DNA from: Bacteroidales bacterium
Lineage (GTDB): Bacteria > Bacteroidota > Bacteroidia > Bacteroidales > UBA932
Assembly: GCA_017614795.1 (NCBI GenBank)
Contig: JAGABD010000034.1
Coordinates: 1 to 9,808 of the forward strand
Length of the DNA stretch: 9,808 nucleotides
Reading direction: 5' to 3'
The position numbers were made by a program, and so were the translations under genes. Positions within the stretch are counted from its first letter, which is position 1; every line of letters begins with the position of its first letter. Below the pieces are notes generated by a model that did no database searches, was not told the DNA's origin, and saw nothing but the letters and a program-made list of their open reading frames with translations. This document shows, one piece after another, positions 1 through 6,101 of this stretch.

Positions 1-1
1 A

Positions 2-358
2 GACCGCTACATCGCCTCCATCCAGGCCGATCTTTTCAAGGACTTCGAGAAAACCCTGAGGAACATGACCATCACCCAGGGCGGAGTGCTGCTCAAACTC
101 ATCGACAGGGAAACCGGAAAGTCGTCCTATTCCATAATCAAGCAGTACAAGAACGGCATGGCGGCCGGCTTCTGGCAGGGAATTGCCAAGATGTTCGACA
201 ACAACCTCAAATCGAAATACGACCCCACGGGCGAAGACAAGGATCTGGAACAGCTTTGCCAGGCCTGGCATGACGGCACCTTCCCGTCGCTGTATTATTC
301 CATATACTTCGAACCGCCGCCCGACATTAAAATACCCGAAAAGTATCTTAAAAAGTAG
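2..358 (+). CDS. DUF4294 domain protein, 3' part only
   Basis: This is the C-terminal 118 codons of a gene whose start lies left of the window; the frame is open from base 2 to a TAG at 356-358. An internal ATG at 65 exists but is unlikely to be the start, because the open frame and family-like sequence (DRYIASIQADLFKDFEKTL) continue upstream of it. The residues around ITQGGVLLKLIDRETGKSSY, followed by FWQGIAKMF and a YDPTGED motif, match what I recall of DUF4294, a family of unknown function found in Bacteroidota. No signal peptide or membrane segment is visible in this part. The tail is rich in Tyr, Pro and Lys and ends KYLKK. The next gene begins 63 bases downstream with its own promoter, so the two need not be co-transcribed. 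Function is unknown; family assignment is from memory of the conserved pattern. Confidence 0.8.
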   Translation, partial: DRYIASIQADLFKDFEKTLRNMTITQGGVLLKLIDRETGKSSYSIIKQYKNGMAAGFWQGIAKMFDNNLKSKYDPTGEDKDLEQLCQAWHDGTFPSLYYSIYFEPPPDIKIPEKYLKK

Positions 359-362
359 ATTC

Positions 363-394
363 TTGGCACAATTGCCGGGAATTTGCTATATTTG
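363..394 (+). promoter_or_regulatory. Bacteroidota-type promoter for the WG-repeat gene
   Basis: TATATTTG at 387-394 is an exact match to the TAnnTTTG -7 element used by the primary sigma factor of Bacteroidota. TTGG at 363-366 (or CTTG at 362-365) lies 20-21 bases upstream and can serve as the -33 TTTG element. The predicted transcription start is near 400, which leaves a leader of about 20 bases. No Shine-Dalgarno sequence lies before the ATG at 422; the leader is A- and C-rich, as is common in this phylum. Confidence 0.65.
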
Positions 395-421
395 TCAACG
401 CACAAACACAAGCCACAACAA

Positions 422-1939
422 ATGAAGCGCTTTCTACTTTCCATCGCAGCGATTCTCTGCCTCGCAGGCGGGGCTTTCGCGCAGATCCCGGAACTCAAAC
501 CGGTGAAAGACCTTGACGAACAGCTCATGCCCACGGAGAAGAAGGGGAAATGGGGATTCGCCAACGTCTCCGGCAAAATGATAATCAAGGCGGTGTTCGA
601 CGAAGCCGGCCAGTTCGTGCCGGTAACATCGGCCGATGGCACCACGATGCAGGTCGCACGCGTCAAGGCCGACGGCCGCTGGGGCTACATCACCCGTGAG
701 AACGTCTATCTCATCGAACCCGAGTACGACGCAATTTCCGATTTCGACGGCAATGCCACCGTCATCGCGGAATCCGGCCCGTTCAAGGCGCTGATCGGCG
801 TGAGGTCGGTAATAAGCCCCCGTCTGGGCATCCCCGTGCTCACCGGCAGCATCCTCCAGCTGAATCTCTCCGAAATAGGGGAGTTCTCCGCCGAGGGCCT
901 CGCGCTGGCCTCCCGTGCCGGCAAATACGGCATGCTGAACACCAAGGGCGCATGGGCGGTCGCCTGCCGTTACGACAGCATCGACATCAATCCCCAGGGC
1001 GGCTTCGACGTAATCCTGGAGGGCAAATACGGCATTCTCAAGGCCGATGGCGCCATCCTCGTGGAGCCCATCTACGACTCCATCGTCCGTGAACCTTCCG
1101 TGGGCGGTTATCTGGTGAGCAAGGACGGTCTCTTCGGCATTGTTGGCGAAGACGGCCATCGCATCGCCCCTCCCAGCTACGAGCAAATCCGCCTGGACAA
1201 GGAACTGGGCCTTCTCGTGTGGAAAAACGGCCTGGAGGGCATCCTGTCGATGGACGGACGCATCATCCTTCAGACCCGCTACGCCAGCATCGCCCGCTGC
1301 TCCCAGGGATATCTGGTGAACAGAGACGGCATGAACGGAATCGTGTCGCAGGGCGACAAAGTGATCGTGGACTATGGCAAATGGACGGCTTCGCCTGAGG
1401 TTCTCCTTGCCGATGACATAACATCCCTCAAGTGGAACGCATTCCGCGAGGTGTTCTTCGTGGAGAAGGACGGCCTGTCGGGCGTGCTTGACGCTGCCGG
1501 AAACGAGCTCGTGGGCTTCTATCCCTGGGCAACCGACCTCTCCGTGGTGCTGGACTCCGGCTGCAAGGTGGATTACCTGATTGAGTCTCTCGGCATGCTG
1601 GTTATCGAGAAAGACGGACTTTATGGCCTTATGAGCCTGGACGGAACCGTTGTGCGTGCTCCGGAATTCGACAGCCTGTACCTGAATGAGGAATCCACCT
1701 TGATTGAGGTGACCAAAGACGGCAAGTACGGCCTCCTGGACGGCGAAGGCAACACTGTAATGCCCTGCGAGTATGATTCTGTGCCCGATCCTAACGCTCC
1801 TCCGGTGGAAGAGGAGGTCCCGGCGGCCGTGGAAGAACCCGCAACGTCCGAAGCCGTGACCGCAGATCCTGCGTCCTCCGCTGTCGGTTCCTCTGCGGCA
1901 AGAGCCGTGGAGTCTATGGTGGAAAGCGTCAAGGAATAA
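422..1939 (+). CDS. Exported WG-repeat protein
   Basis: A 505-residue protein starting at ATG 422. An upstream in-frame TTG at 383 is rejected because it lies inside the promoter and would spoil the signal peptide. Residues 1-20 form a type I signal peptide: Lys-Arg, a hydrophobic core, then AFA before Gln21. The C at residue 13 does not sit in a proper lipobox. The rest is about ten degenerate WG-type beta repeats (a G-x-W/Y/L-G-[FYILM] motif, then D/G-G, then a hydrophobic-P-x-Y-D-S/A-I segment). They start near residues 42, 84, 166, 200, 234, 268, 301, 349, 397 and 432. Only the first two keep Trp-Gly; the others have Tyr-Gly, Phe-Gly or similar. Residues 455-505 are a low-complexity Pro/Val/Glu then Ala/Ser tail, probably disordered. 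Proteins of this kind are abundant in gut Bacteroidota and their ligands are mostly unknown. Export across the inner membrane is likely; function is not predicted. Confidence 0.88.
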   Translation: MKRFLLSIAAILCLAGGAFAQIPELKPVKDLDEQLMPTEKKGKWGFANVSGKMIIKAVFDEAGQFVPVTSADGTTMQVARVKADGRWGYITRENVYLIEPEYDAISDFDGNATVIAESGPFKALIGVRSVISPRLGIPVLTGSILQLNLSEIGEFSAEGLALASRAGKYGMLNTKGAWAVACRYDSIDINPQGGFDVILEGKYGILKADGAILVEPIYDSIVREPSVGGYLVSKDGLFGIVGEDGHRIAPPSYEQIRLDKELGLLVWKNGLEGILSMDGRIILQTRYASIARCSQGYLVNRDGMNGIVSQGDKVIVDYGKWTASPEVLLADDITSLKWNAFREVFFVEKDGLSGVLDAAGNELVGFYPWATDLSVVLDSGCKVDYLIESLGMLVIEKDGLYGLMSLDGTVVRAPEFDSLYLNEESTLIEVTKDGKYGLLDGEGNTVMPCEYDSVPDPNAPPVEEEVPAAVEEPATSEAVTADPASSAVGSSAARAVESMVESVKE

Positions 1940-1958
1940 TCATCCAAAATACACGTTG

Positions 1959-1985
1959 AACCCGGAGTGCCCCTCCGGGTTTTTT
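1959..1985 (+). terminator. Intrinsic terminator of the WG-repeat gene
   Basis: A perfect 9-bp stem, AACCCGGAG (1959-1967) with CTCCGGGTT (1973-1981), encloses a 5-base loop and runs into a T tract through 1985. It lies 19 bases after the WG-repeat stop codon. The GC-rich stem plus T run is a textbook Rho-independent terminator and should separate this gene from the ribosomal operon. Confidence 0.92.
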
Positions 1986-1986
1986 A

Positions 1987-2029
1987 TTTGCATGTTGGCC
2001 GATGTCGAAAAATATGCAAAGTTTTTTTT
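1987..2029 (+). terminator. Possible second, AT-rich terminator
   Basis: TTTGCATGTT (1987-1996) can pair with AATATGCAAA (2011-2020), giving 10 bp including one G-U pair around a 14-base loop. It is followed after one base by eight T residues (2022-2029). The shape fits an intrinsic terminator backing up the strong one just upstream, but the stem is AT-rich and therefore weak. The TTTGCAT/ATGCAAA inverted repeat could instead be a protein-binding site. Confidence 0.35.
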
Positions 2030-2051
2030 ATTGCCGAAAGGAACGGGCGGT

Positions 2052-2066
2052 GTTTCAGTGAGTTAG
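2052..2066 (+). repeat. Direct repeat, copy 1 (upstream of promoter)
   Basis: GTTTCAGTGAGTTAG at this position recurs at 2183-2197 with one change (CAG to CAA), 14 of 15 bases the same. Copy 1 lies about 60 bases upstream of the -33 element of the ribosomal promoter. The two copies are 131 bases apart and in the same orientation. The role is unknown: it could be a regulator site, a duplicated insertion scar or chance. Confidence 0.6.
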
Positions 2067-2113
2067 CTGTTAAAAACGGCGGTCGAAAATGTGTAAAAAT
2101 TTTTGAAAAAATG

Positions 2114-2143
2114 TTTGCGAATCAAAATTTTTTTGTAACTTTG
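2114..2143 (+). promoter_or_regulatory. Promoter of the rplP-led ribosomal operon
   Basis: TAACTTTG at 2136-2143 matches the TAnnTTTG -7 element exactly. TTTG at 2114-2117 is a full match to the -33 element, with 18 bases between them (close to the usual spacing of about 19-21). A and T tracts at about 2093-2112, just upstream of -33, could act like an UP element or bend the DNA, as expected of a strong promoter. Transcription should begin near 2150, giving a leader of about 80 bases before rplP. Confidence 0.8.
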
Positions 2144-2182
2144 CATTCCCCAAATTGGAGCAAAACGCACCCAACCAGCTGA

Positions 2183-2197
2183 GTTTCAATGAGTTAG
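2183..2197 (+). repeat. Direct repeat, copy 2 (in the operon leader)
   Basis: GTTTCAATGAGTTAG is the second copy of the 15-base repeat, located in the predicted untranslated leader 35 bases before the rplP start codon. In RNA, its end could take part in a short stem: CCCAAC at 2170-2175 with GTTAGGG at 2193-2199, with one bulged A. That pairing is weak evidence by itself. Confidence 0.55.
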
Positions 2198-2231
2198 GGC
2201 AAACTAAAGGAAATTTTTAAACATTACAACA

Positions 2232-2654
2232 ATGTTACAGCCTAAAAGAACAAAATTCAGAAGGGAACATAAAAACCGCATGAAGGGCAATTCCGGTCGC
2301 GGAAACCAGCTCGCATTCGGTTCTTTCGGTCTCAAGAACCTTGAGAACTGCTGGCTCACTGCACATCAGATCGAGGCAGCCCGTCAGGCCATTTCCCGTC
2401 GTATGAACCGTGAGGGTCAGATTTGGATCCGCATCTTCCCCGTCAAGCCGTTCACTGCAAAGCCGCTCGATACCCGTATGGGTAAAGGTAAAGGTGATCC
2501 CCAGGGCTTCGTAGCCCCCGTCACCCCCGGCCGTATTCTGTTCGAGGCGGAAGGCGTTTCCCTCGCCACCGCAAAGGAAGCAATGCGTCTTGCTGCCCAG
2601 AAACTCCCCGTCGCCACCAAGTTCGTGGTCCGCAGGGATTATGTAGAAGAATAA
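2232..2654 (+). CDS. rplP: 50S ribosomal protein L16 (uL16)
   Basis: A 140-residue protein, normal length for L16, which sits at the base of the central protuberance near the A-site tRNA and peptidyl-transferase centre. The basic N-terminus with [16 protein letters not shown] and the RMGKGKG motif (residues 82-88) are diagnostic. Arg82 corresponds to the Arg81 that is hydroxylated in E. coli. The start at ATG 2232 is fixed by the family N-terminus; the upstream bases are A/T-rich with no Shine-Dalgarno (an AAAGG at 2206-2210 is too far away). In most bacteria rplP directly follows rpsC. Here it is the first gene after a 292-base intergenic region with its own promoter, and rpsC is not in the window. 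Confidence 0.98.
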   Translation: MLQPKRTKFRREHKNRMKGNSGRGNQLAFGSFGLKNLENCWLTAHQIEAARQAISRRMNREGQIWIRIFPVKPFTAKPLDTRMGKGKGDPQGFVAPVTPGRILFEAEGVSLATAKEAMRLAAQKLPVATKFVVRRDYVEE

Positions 2655-2658
2655 TCAC

Positions 2659-2663
2659 AGGAG
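2659..2663 (+). promoter_or_regulatory. Shine-Dalgarno of rpmC
   Basis: AGGAG lies 9 bases before the rpmC ATG at 2673, in the 18-base gap after rplP. It is a proper Shine-Dalgarno sequence, unlike the bases before rplP, rpsQ, rplN, rpsN and rpsH. Confidence 0.6.
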
Positions 2664-2672
2664 AGAAAAATC

Positions 2673-2870
2673 ATGAAAGTATCAGAAGTACGTGAGATGT
2701 CTGTGGCCGACCTCCGTGACCGCATCGAGATTGAAAAGAGCAACCTCGACACCATGAAGCTCAACCACACGATCTCTCCCCTGGAGGATACCTCCAAGAT
2801 CAGAAAGACCCGTCAGGATATCGCTCGCATGATCACCATCCTGGCCGAGAAAGAGAAACAGCAGAACTAA
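2673..2870 (+). CDS. rpmC: 50S ribosomal protein L29 (uL29)
   Basis: A 65-residue, all-helical protein of normal L29 length. L29 lies at the rim of the peptide exit tunnel, where trigger factor and SRP dock. Diagnostic features are the N-terminal VREMSVADLRDRI helix, the central LDTMKLNH segment and the C-terminal KIRKTRQDIARMITIL helix, which carries the usual conserved R-x-x-I-A pattern. It ends in a charged KEKQQN tail. The start at 2673 has a clear Shine-Dalgarno. It is followed by rpsQ after 9 bases, the standard order. Confidence 0.97.
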   Translation: MKVSEVREMSVADLRDRIEIEKSNLDTMKLNHTISPLEDTSKIRKTRQDIARMITILAEKEKQQN

Positions 2871-2879
2871 GTTAGTACT

Positions 2880-3134
2880 ATGGAAAGAAATCTTCGTAAA
2901 GAAAGAGTCGGCATCGTGGTCAGCAACAAGATGGACAAAACCATCGTCGTAAAGGTTGAAAGGCACGAGAAGCACCCCATCTACGGCAAGTTCGTAAAGA
3001 AGTCCACCAAATTCGTGGCGGAGGATGCCAACAACGAGTGCTCGGAAGGCGATACCGTCCGCATTATGGAAACCCGTCCTCTCTCCAAGACCAAGAACTG
3101 GAGATTAGTTGAAATCGTAGAAAAAGTCAAGTAA
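2880..3134 (+). CDS. rpsQ: 30S ribosomal protein S17 (uS17)
   Basis: An 84-residue OB-fold protein that binds 16S rRNA early in 30S assembly. The N-terminal [19 protein letters not shown], the [14 protein letters not shown] segment and the [16 protein letters not shown] motif near residues 57-72 are classical S17 signatures. The start at ATG 2880 matches family N-termini. No Shine-Dalgarno is present. The gene ends two bases before rplN, so translation is probably coupled. Confidence 0.97.
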   Translation: MERNLRKERVGIVVSNKMDKTIVVKVERHEKHPIYGKFVKKSTKFVAEDANNECSEGDTVRIMETRPLSKTKNWRLVEIVEKVK

Positions 3135-3136
3135 TT

Positions 3137-3502
3137 ATGATACAGCAGGAAACACGTTTACAGGTGGCCGACAACAGCGGTGCAAAGGAAGTTCTTTGCA
3201 TCCGTGTACTTGGCGGTACCCGTCACCGTTACGCAACGGTGGGTGAGACCATTGTCTGCACCGTCAAGAGCGCCATGCCCGGCGGTGAAATCAAGAAAGG
3301 CACCGTTACAAGGGCCGTCGTCGTCCGCACCAAGAAGGAAATCCGCCGCGCTGACGGTTCCTACATCCGTTTCGACGACAACGCATGCGTCCTCCTGAAC
3401 GGCGCAGGCGAACTCCGCGGAACCCGTATCTTCGGCCCTGTGGCCAGGGAGCTGCGCGAGAACTACATGAAGATTGTTTCACTGGCACCCGAGGTCCTTT
3501 AA
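3137..3502 (+). CDS. rplN: 50S ribosomal protein L14 (uL14)
   Basis: A 121-residue protein of standard length. L14 sits at the subunit interface of the 50S and is a contact for the silencing factor RsfS. The start [19 protein letters not shown] and the [18 protein letters not shown] stretch are near-universal L14 features, and the C-terminus [13 protein letters not shown] is also typical. It follows rpsQ with a 2-base gap and no separate ribosome site, and precedes rplX by 13 bases. Confidence 0.98.
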   Translation: MIQQETRLQVADNSGAKEVLCIRVLGGTRHRYATVGETIVCTVKSAMPGGEIKKGTVTRAVVVRTKKEIRRADGSYIRFDDNACVLLNGAGELRGTRIFGPVARELRENYMKIVSLAPEVL

Positions 3503-3515
3503 AAAGTAAGAAACA

Positions 3516-3830
3516 ATGAAAAAGTTCCATATAAAGAAAGGCGATACCGTTATCGTGAACGCCGGCAACGACAAAGGCAAGACCGGTAAGGTCCTGGAAG
3601 TCCTCCGCGACAAGGACCGCGTTATTGTAGAGGGCGTGAACATGGTGTCCAAGCACACCAAGCCCAACAGCAAGTTCCCCCAGGGCGGTATTATCAAACA
3701 GGAAGCAGGTATTCACATCTCCAACGTCCAGCTCATGGACGCTGCCGGCAAGGCCACCCGCGTGGGCTACCGCATGGACGGAGACAAGAAAATCCGCTAC
3801 GCTAAAACAACAGGAGAGGAGATCAAGTAA
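3516..3830 (+). CDS. rplX: 50S ribosomal protein L24 (uL24)
   Basis: A 104-residue protein of usual length that initiates 50S assembly and lines the tunnel exit. The KOW motif is near the N-terminus ([20 protein letters not shown], residues 5-24). It is followed by [15 protein letters not shown] and the [18 protein letters not shown] block typical of the family. Its last codons contain AGGAGAGGAG (3812-3821), which can serve as the ribosome site for rplE. It ends two bases before rplE. Confidence 0.97.
   Translation: MKKFHIKKGDTVIVNAGNDKGKTGKVLEVLRDKDRVIVEGVNMVSKHTKPNSKFPQGGIIKQEAGIHISNVQLMDAAGKATRVGYRMDGDKKIRYAKTTGEEIK
3817..3821 (+). promoter_or_regulatory. Likely Shine-Dalgarno of rplE inside rplX
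   Basis: AGGAG at 3817-3821 lies 11 bases before the rplE ATG, within the last codons of rplX (a second AGGAG starts at 3812). The sequence also encodes the GEE near the L24 C-terminus, so it could be coincidental. Confidence 0.4.
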
Positions 3831-3832
3831 TT

Positions 3833-4432
3833 ATGGCAAAGAAAGCAGAAAAACCCGCGGAAGCCGTTGCGCTCCCTAAAGGATATGTTCCTTCCCTGAA
3901 GAAGGTTTACAAAGAGGAGATCGTTCCCGCTCTCGTAAAGCAGTTCTCCTACACCACCGTGATGCAGGTTCCCAAGCTCGTCAAGATTACCCTTAACGAA
4001 GGCGTGGGCGATGCAACCCAGGACAAGAAACTCGTTGAAGAGGCGGCAGAAGAGCTCTCCATCATCGCAGGACAGAAGGCCATCATCACCTCCTCCCGCA
4101 AGGATATCTCCAACTTCAAACTCCGTAAGGGCATGCCCATCGGTGCAAAAGTCACCCTTCGCGACGTCAAGATGTACGAATTCCTGGAGCGCCTCATGAG
4201 GGTCGCCCTCCCGCGCATCCGCGACTTCAACGGCATCTCCGAGAAAATGGACGGTCAGGGCAACTACACCCTCGGTATCAAGGAGCAGATCATCTTCCCC
4301 GAGATCGAGATCGACAAGAACCCCCGTATCCACGGTATCGAGATTACCTTCGTAACTACGGCCAAGACAGACGAAGAGGCACACGCCCTCCTCAAGGCTT
4401 TCGGCCTCCCGTTCAAGAAACATAACAACTAA
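3833..4432 (+). CDS. rplE: 50S ribosomal protein L5 (uL5), N-terminally extended
   Basis: L5 binds 5S rRNA and forms the central protuberance and a bridge to the 30S head. The 199-residue product is longer than the usual 178-188. The core starts at [13 protein letters not shown] (Tyr26), followed by [35 protein letters not shown] and the [10 protein letters not shown] and FPEIEID motifs, all standard. The extra part is residues 1-20, rich in Lys, Ala and Glu ([20 protein letters not shown]), resembling flexible tails of other ribosomal proteins. The next in-frame ATG is well inside the conserved core, so the start at 3833 is secure. It begins two bases after rplX and precedes rpsN by 8 bases. 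Confidence 0.97.
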   Translation: MAKKAEKPAEAVALPKGYVPSLKKVYKEEIVPALVKQFSYTTVMQVPKLVKITLNEGVGDATQDKKLVEEAAEELSIIAGQKAIITSSRKDISNFKLRKGMPIGAKVTLRDVKMYEFLERLMRVALPRIRDFNGISEKMDGQGNYTLGIKEQIIFPEIEIDKNPRIHGIEITFVTTAKTDEEAHALLKAFGLPFKKHNN

Positions 4433-4440
4433 GATAGTAT

Positions 4441-4710
4441 ATGGCAAAAGAATCAATGAAAGCACGCGAAGTAAAGCGCGCCAAATTAGTAGCCAAGTAC
4501 GCCGCAAAGAGGGCAGCCCTCAAAGAGGCCGGTGATTACGCCGCCCTCGACAAGCTCCCCAAGAACGCGAGCCCCGTACGTCTTCACAACCGCTGCTCCC
4601 TCACCGGTCGTCCCAAGGGATACATGAGGGACTTCGGCCTGAGCCGTATCCAGTTCCGTGAGATGGCCTCCCAGGGTCTTATCCCCGGTGTAAAGAAGGC
4701 CAGTTGGTAA
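4441..4710 (+). CDS. rpsN: 30S ribosomal protein S14, zinc-free form (uS14)
   Basis: An 89-residue S14 of the long, zinc-independent class. The short zinc-binding class is about 61 residues with two CxxC pairs; this one has a single Cys, in the conserved [20 protein letters not shown] block (residues 51-70), and no CxxC. It ends with the canonical [12 protein letters not shown]14 is a late-assembling protein of the 30S head near the A/P sites. The start ATG 4441 lies 8 bases after rplE with no Shine-Dalgarno. It ends with tandem TAA stop codons. Confidence 0.98.
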   Translation: MAKESMKAREVKRAKLVAKYAAKRAALKEAGDYAALDKLPKNASPVRLHNRCSLTGRPKGYMRDFGLSRIQFREMASQGLIPGVKKASW

Positions 4711-4734
4711 TAAATCAGATAAATATCAGAAACT

Positions 4735-5130
4735 ATGACTGATCCTATTGCAGATTTCCTCACCAGAATCCGTAACGCTTACCTCGCAGGCAAGAAGGTT
4801 GTTGAGGCTCCCGCTTCCAACATGAAGCTCGCCATCACCAAGATTCTGTTCGAGAAAGGTTATATCCTTAGCTACAAGGTAGTTGAAGGAACTCCCGCAA
4901 ATACAATCAAGATCGCTCTCAAATATCATCCCCAGACCAAGGCCGCCGCTATCAAGCGCATCCAGAGGGTCAGCACCCCCGGTCTTCGCCGTTATGCCGA
5001 CGTGGAGAACATGCCCCGCGTGCTCAACGGACTGGGTATCGCCATCCTTTCCACCTCCAAGGGCGTCATCACTGACAAAGAGGCCCGCGAGATGAACGTA
5101 GGCGGCGAAGTGATCTGCTACGTCTATTAA
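4735..5130 (+). CDS. rpsH: 30S ribosomal protein S8 (uS8)
   Basis: A 131-residue protein of standard length that binds the central domain of 16S rRNA and, in E. coli, represses translation of the spc operon by binding near rplE. N-terminal TDPIADFLTRIRNA and the C-terminal STSKGVITDKEAREMNVGGE signature identify it firmly. I did not find an obvious copy of the S8-binding RNA hairpin near the rplX-rplE junction, but folding would be needed to exclude one. The start ATG 4735 has no Shine-Dalgarno. Tandem TAA codons end the gene. Confidence 0.98.
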   Translation: MTDPIADFLTRIRNAYLAGKKVVEAPASNMKLAITKILFEKGYILSYKVVEGTPANTIKIALKYHPQTKAAAIKRIQRVSTPGLRRYADVENMPRVLNGLGIAILSTSKGVITDKEAREMNVGGEVICYVY

Positions 5131-5145
5131 TAAAGTATATATATT

Positions 5146-5706
5146 ATGTCAAGAATCGGTAAATTACCTGTAAACCTTCCGGCCGGAGTGAAAGTGGAAA
5201 TTCTCCCCGGTAACGTGGTGAAGGTGAAAGGCCCCCTGGGTGAGCTTTCCCAGAAAGTGGATCCGGACATCACCGTCACCCTCGAGGGTAGTGAACTCAA
5301 ATTCACCCGTCCCAGCGACCTTCCCCGCTTCCGCAGCATGCACGGCCTTTATCGCGCACTCGTACACAACATGGTTGTGGGCGTAAGCGAAGGCTTCACC
5401 ATCAAGCAGGAGTTCGTGGGCGTAGGTTACCGCGTGGCCGCACAGGGCCAGCTCGTAACCATGTCCCTGGGTTACTCCCATGACATCCAGCTGCTCCTTC
5501 CCGATGAGGTGAAGGCAGAGACCCCTCAGGTCCGCAAGGGCGAGAACCCCGTTCTCATCCTCAAGAGCATCGACAAACAGCTCGTGGGCCAGGTCGCAGC
5601 GAAGATCCGCTCATTCCGTCGTCCCGAACCTTATAAGGGCAAGGGTATCAAGTTCGTCGGCGAGACTCTGCGTCGCAAGGCCGGCAAGACCGCATCCGCT
5701 AAATAA
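5146..5706 (+). CDS. rplF: 50S ribosomal protein L6 (uL6)
   Basis: A 186-residue protein, slightly above the usual 176-184, with the two tandem L6 alpha/beta domains. The N-terminus MSRIGKLPVNLPAGVKV and the C-terminal signature PEPYKGKGIKFVGE (about residues 163-176), followed by RRKAGK, are diagnostic. L6 lies near the sarcin-ricin loop and factor-binding site. The gene begins 15 bases after rpsH in an A/T-rich gap without Shine-Dalgarno and ends with tandem TAA codons. Confidence 0.98.
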   Translation: MSRIGKLPVNLPAGVKVEILPGNVVKVKGPLGELSQKVDPDITVTLEGSELKFTRPSDLPRFRSMHGLYRALVHNMVVGVSEGFTIKQEFVGVGYRVAAQGQLVTMSLGYSHDIQLLLPDEVKAETPQVRKGENPVLILKSIDKQLVGQVAAKIRSFRRPEPYKGKGIKFVGETLRRKAGKTASAK

Positions 5707-5710
5707 TAAT

Positions 5711-5715
5711 GGAGG
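5711..5715 (+). promoter_or_regulatory. Shine-Dalgarno of rplR
   Basis: GGAGG sits 9 bases before the rplR ATG at 5725, in the 18-base gap after rplF. It is a strong site for this phylum. Confidence 0.65.
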
Positions 5716-5724
5716 AATCAAGTT

Positions 5725-6087
5725 ATGGCATTGAATAGAATTGAAAGAAGAAGGAGAATCCACTTCAGGATTCGCAAGAGCGTCAATGGCACGGCCGAGC
5801 GTCCCCGCATGGTGGTCTTCCGTTCCAACAAGCAGATTTATGTCCAGGTGATCAACGACCTCGAAGGCAAGACCCTCGTGGCAGCATCGTCCAACGACAA
5901 GGCCCTGGCCGCTGAGACCAAGGGCAAGAGCGGTATCGAAGCCGCCAAGGTCGTGGGCAAGGCTATCGCAGAGCGCGCCCTCGCAGCAGGCATCACCAAG
6001 GTTGCCTTCGACCGCGGAGGTTATCTCTTCCACGGCCGTGTTAAAAGTTTGGCCGACGCCGCACGTGAAGGCGGCCTCGAATTCTAA
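5725..6087 (+). CDS. rplR: 50S ribosomal protein L18 (uL18)
   Basis: A 120-residue protein of normal length. L18, with L5, holds 5S rRNA in the central protuberance. The Arg-rich N-terminus ([14 protein letters not shown]), the [18 protein letters not shown] strand region and the C-terminal [26 protein letters not shown] block are classical. It has a GGAGG ribosome site, one of the few genes here that does. The next gene, rpsE, begins 14 bases downstream. Confidence 0.98.
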   Translation: MALNRIERRRRIHFRIRKSVNGTAERPRMVVFRSNKQIYVQVINDLEGKTLVAASSNDKALAAETKGKSGIEAAKVVGKAIAERALAAGITKVAFDRGGYLFHGRVKSLADAAREGGLEF

Positions 6088-6101
6088 TTGAGCAAGAGAC
6101 T

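Larger units (their letters stand above)
1940..2231. other. AT-rich intergenic region before the ribosomal operon
   Basis: These 292 bases separate the WG-repeat gene from rplP. In order they hold the strong terminator, the possible second terminator, the first copy of a 15-base direct repeat, a run of A and T tracts (about 2093-2134), the operon promoter, the second repeat copy and an untranslated leader of about 80 bases. An open frame at 1967-2182 crosses all of this; it has no ribosome site, no coding-like composition and starts inside the terminator loop, so it is not called a gene. No tRNA or recognised riboswitch was found. Confidence 0.75.

Noticed and set aside
383..421. TTG start at 383 for the WG-repeat protein
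   Set aside because: It lies within the promoter -7 region and would put polar residues before a well-formed signal peptide that begins at ATG 422.
434..1186. 250-codon minus-strand open frame opposite the WG-repeat gene
   Set aside because: It mirrors a gene with a clear signal peptide and repeats. The translated product has low-complexity Ala/Gly/Asp/Val content and no family resemblance.
1967..2182. Small plus-strand open frame (71 codons) in the intergenic region
   Set aside because: It starts in the loop of a terminator, spans the operon promoter and has no ribosome site; the product shows no recognisable pattern.
3797..4507. 236-codon minus-strand open frame opposite rplE and rpsN
   Set aside because: Complement of conserved ribosomal genes; the long open frame comes from codon bias, not coding function.
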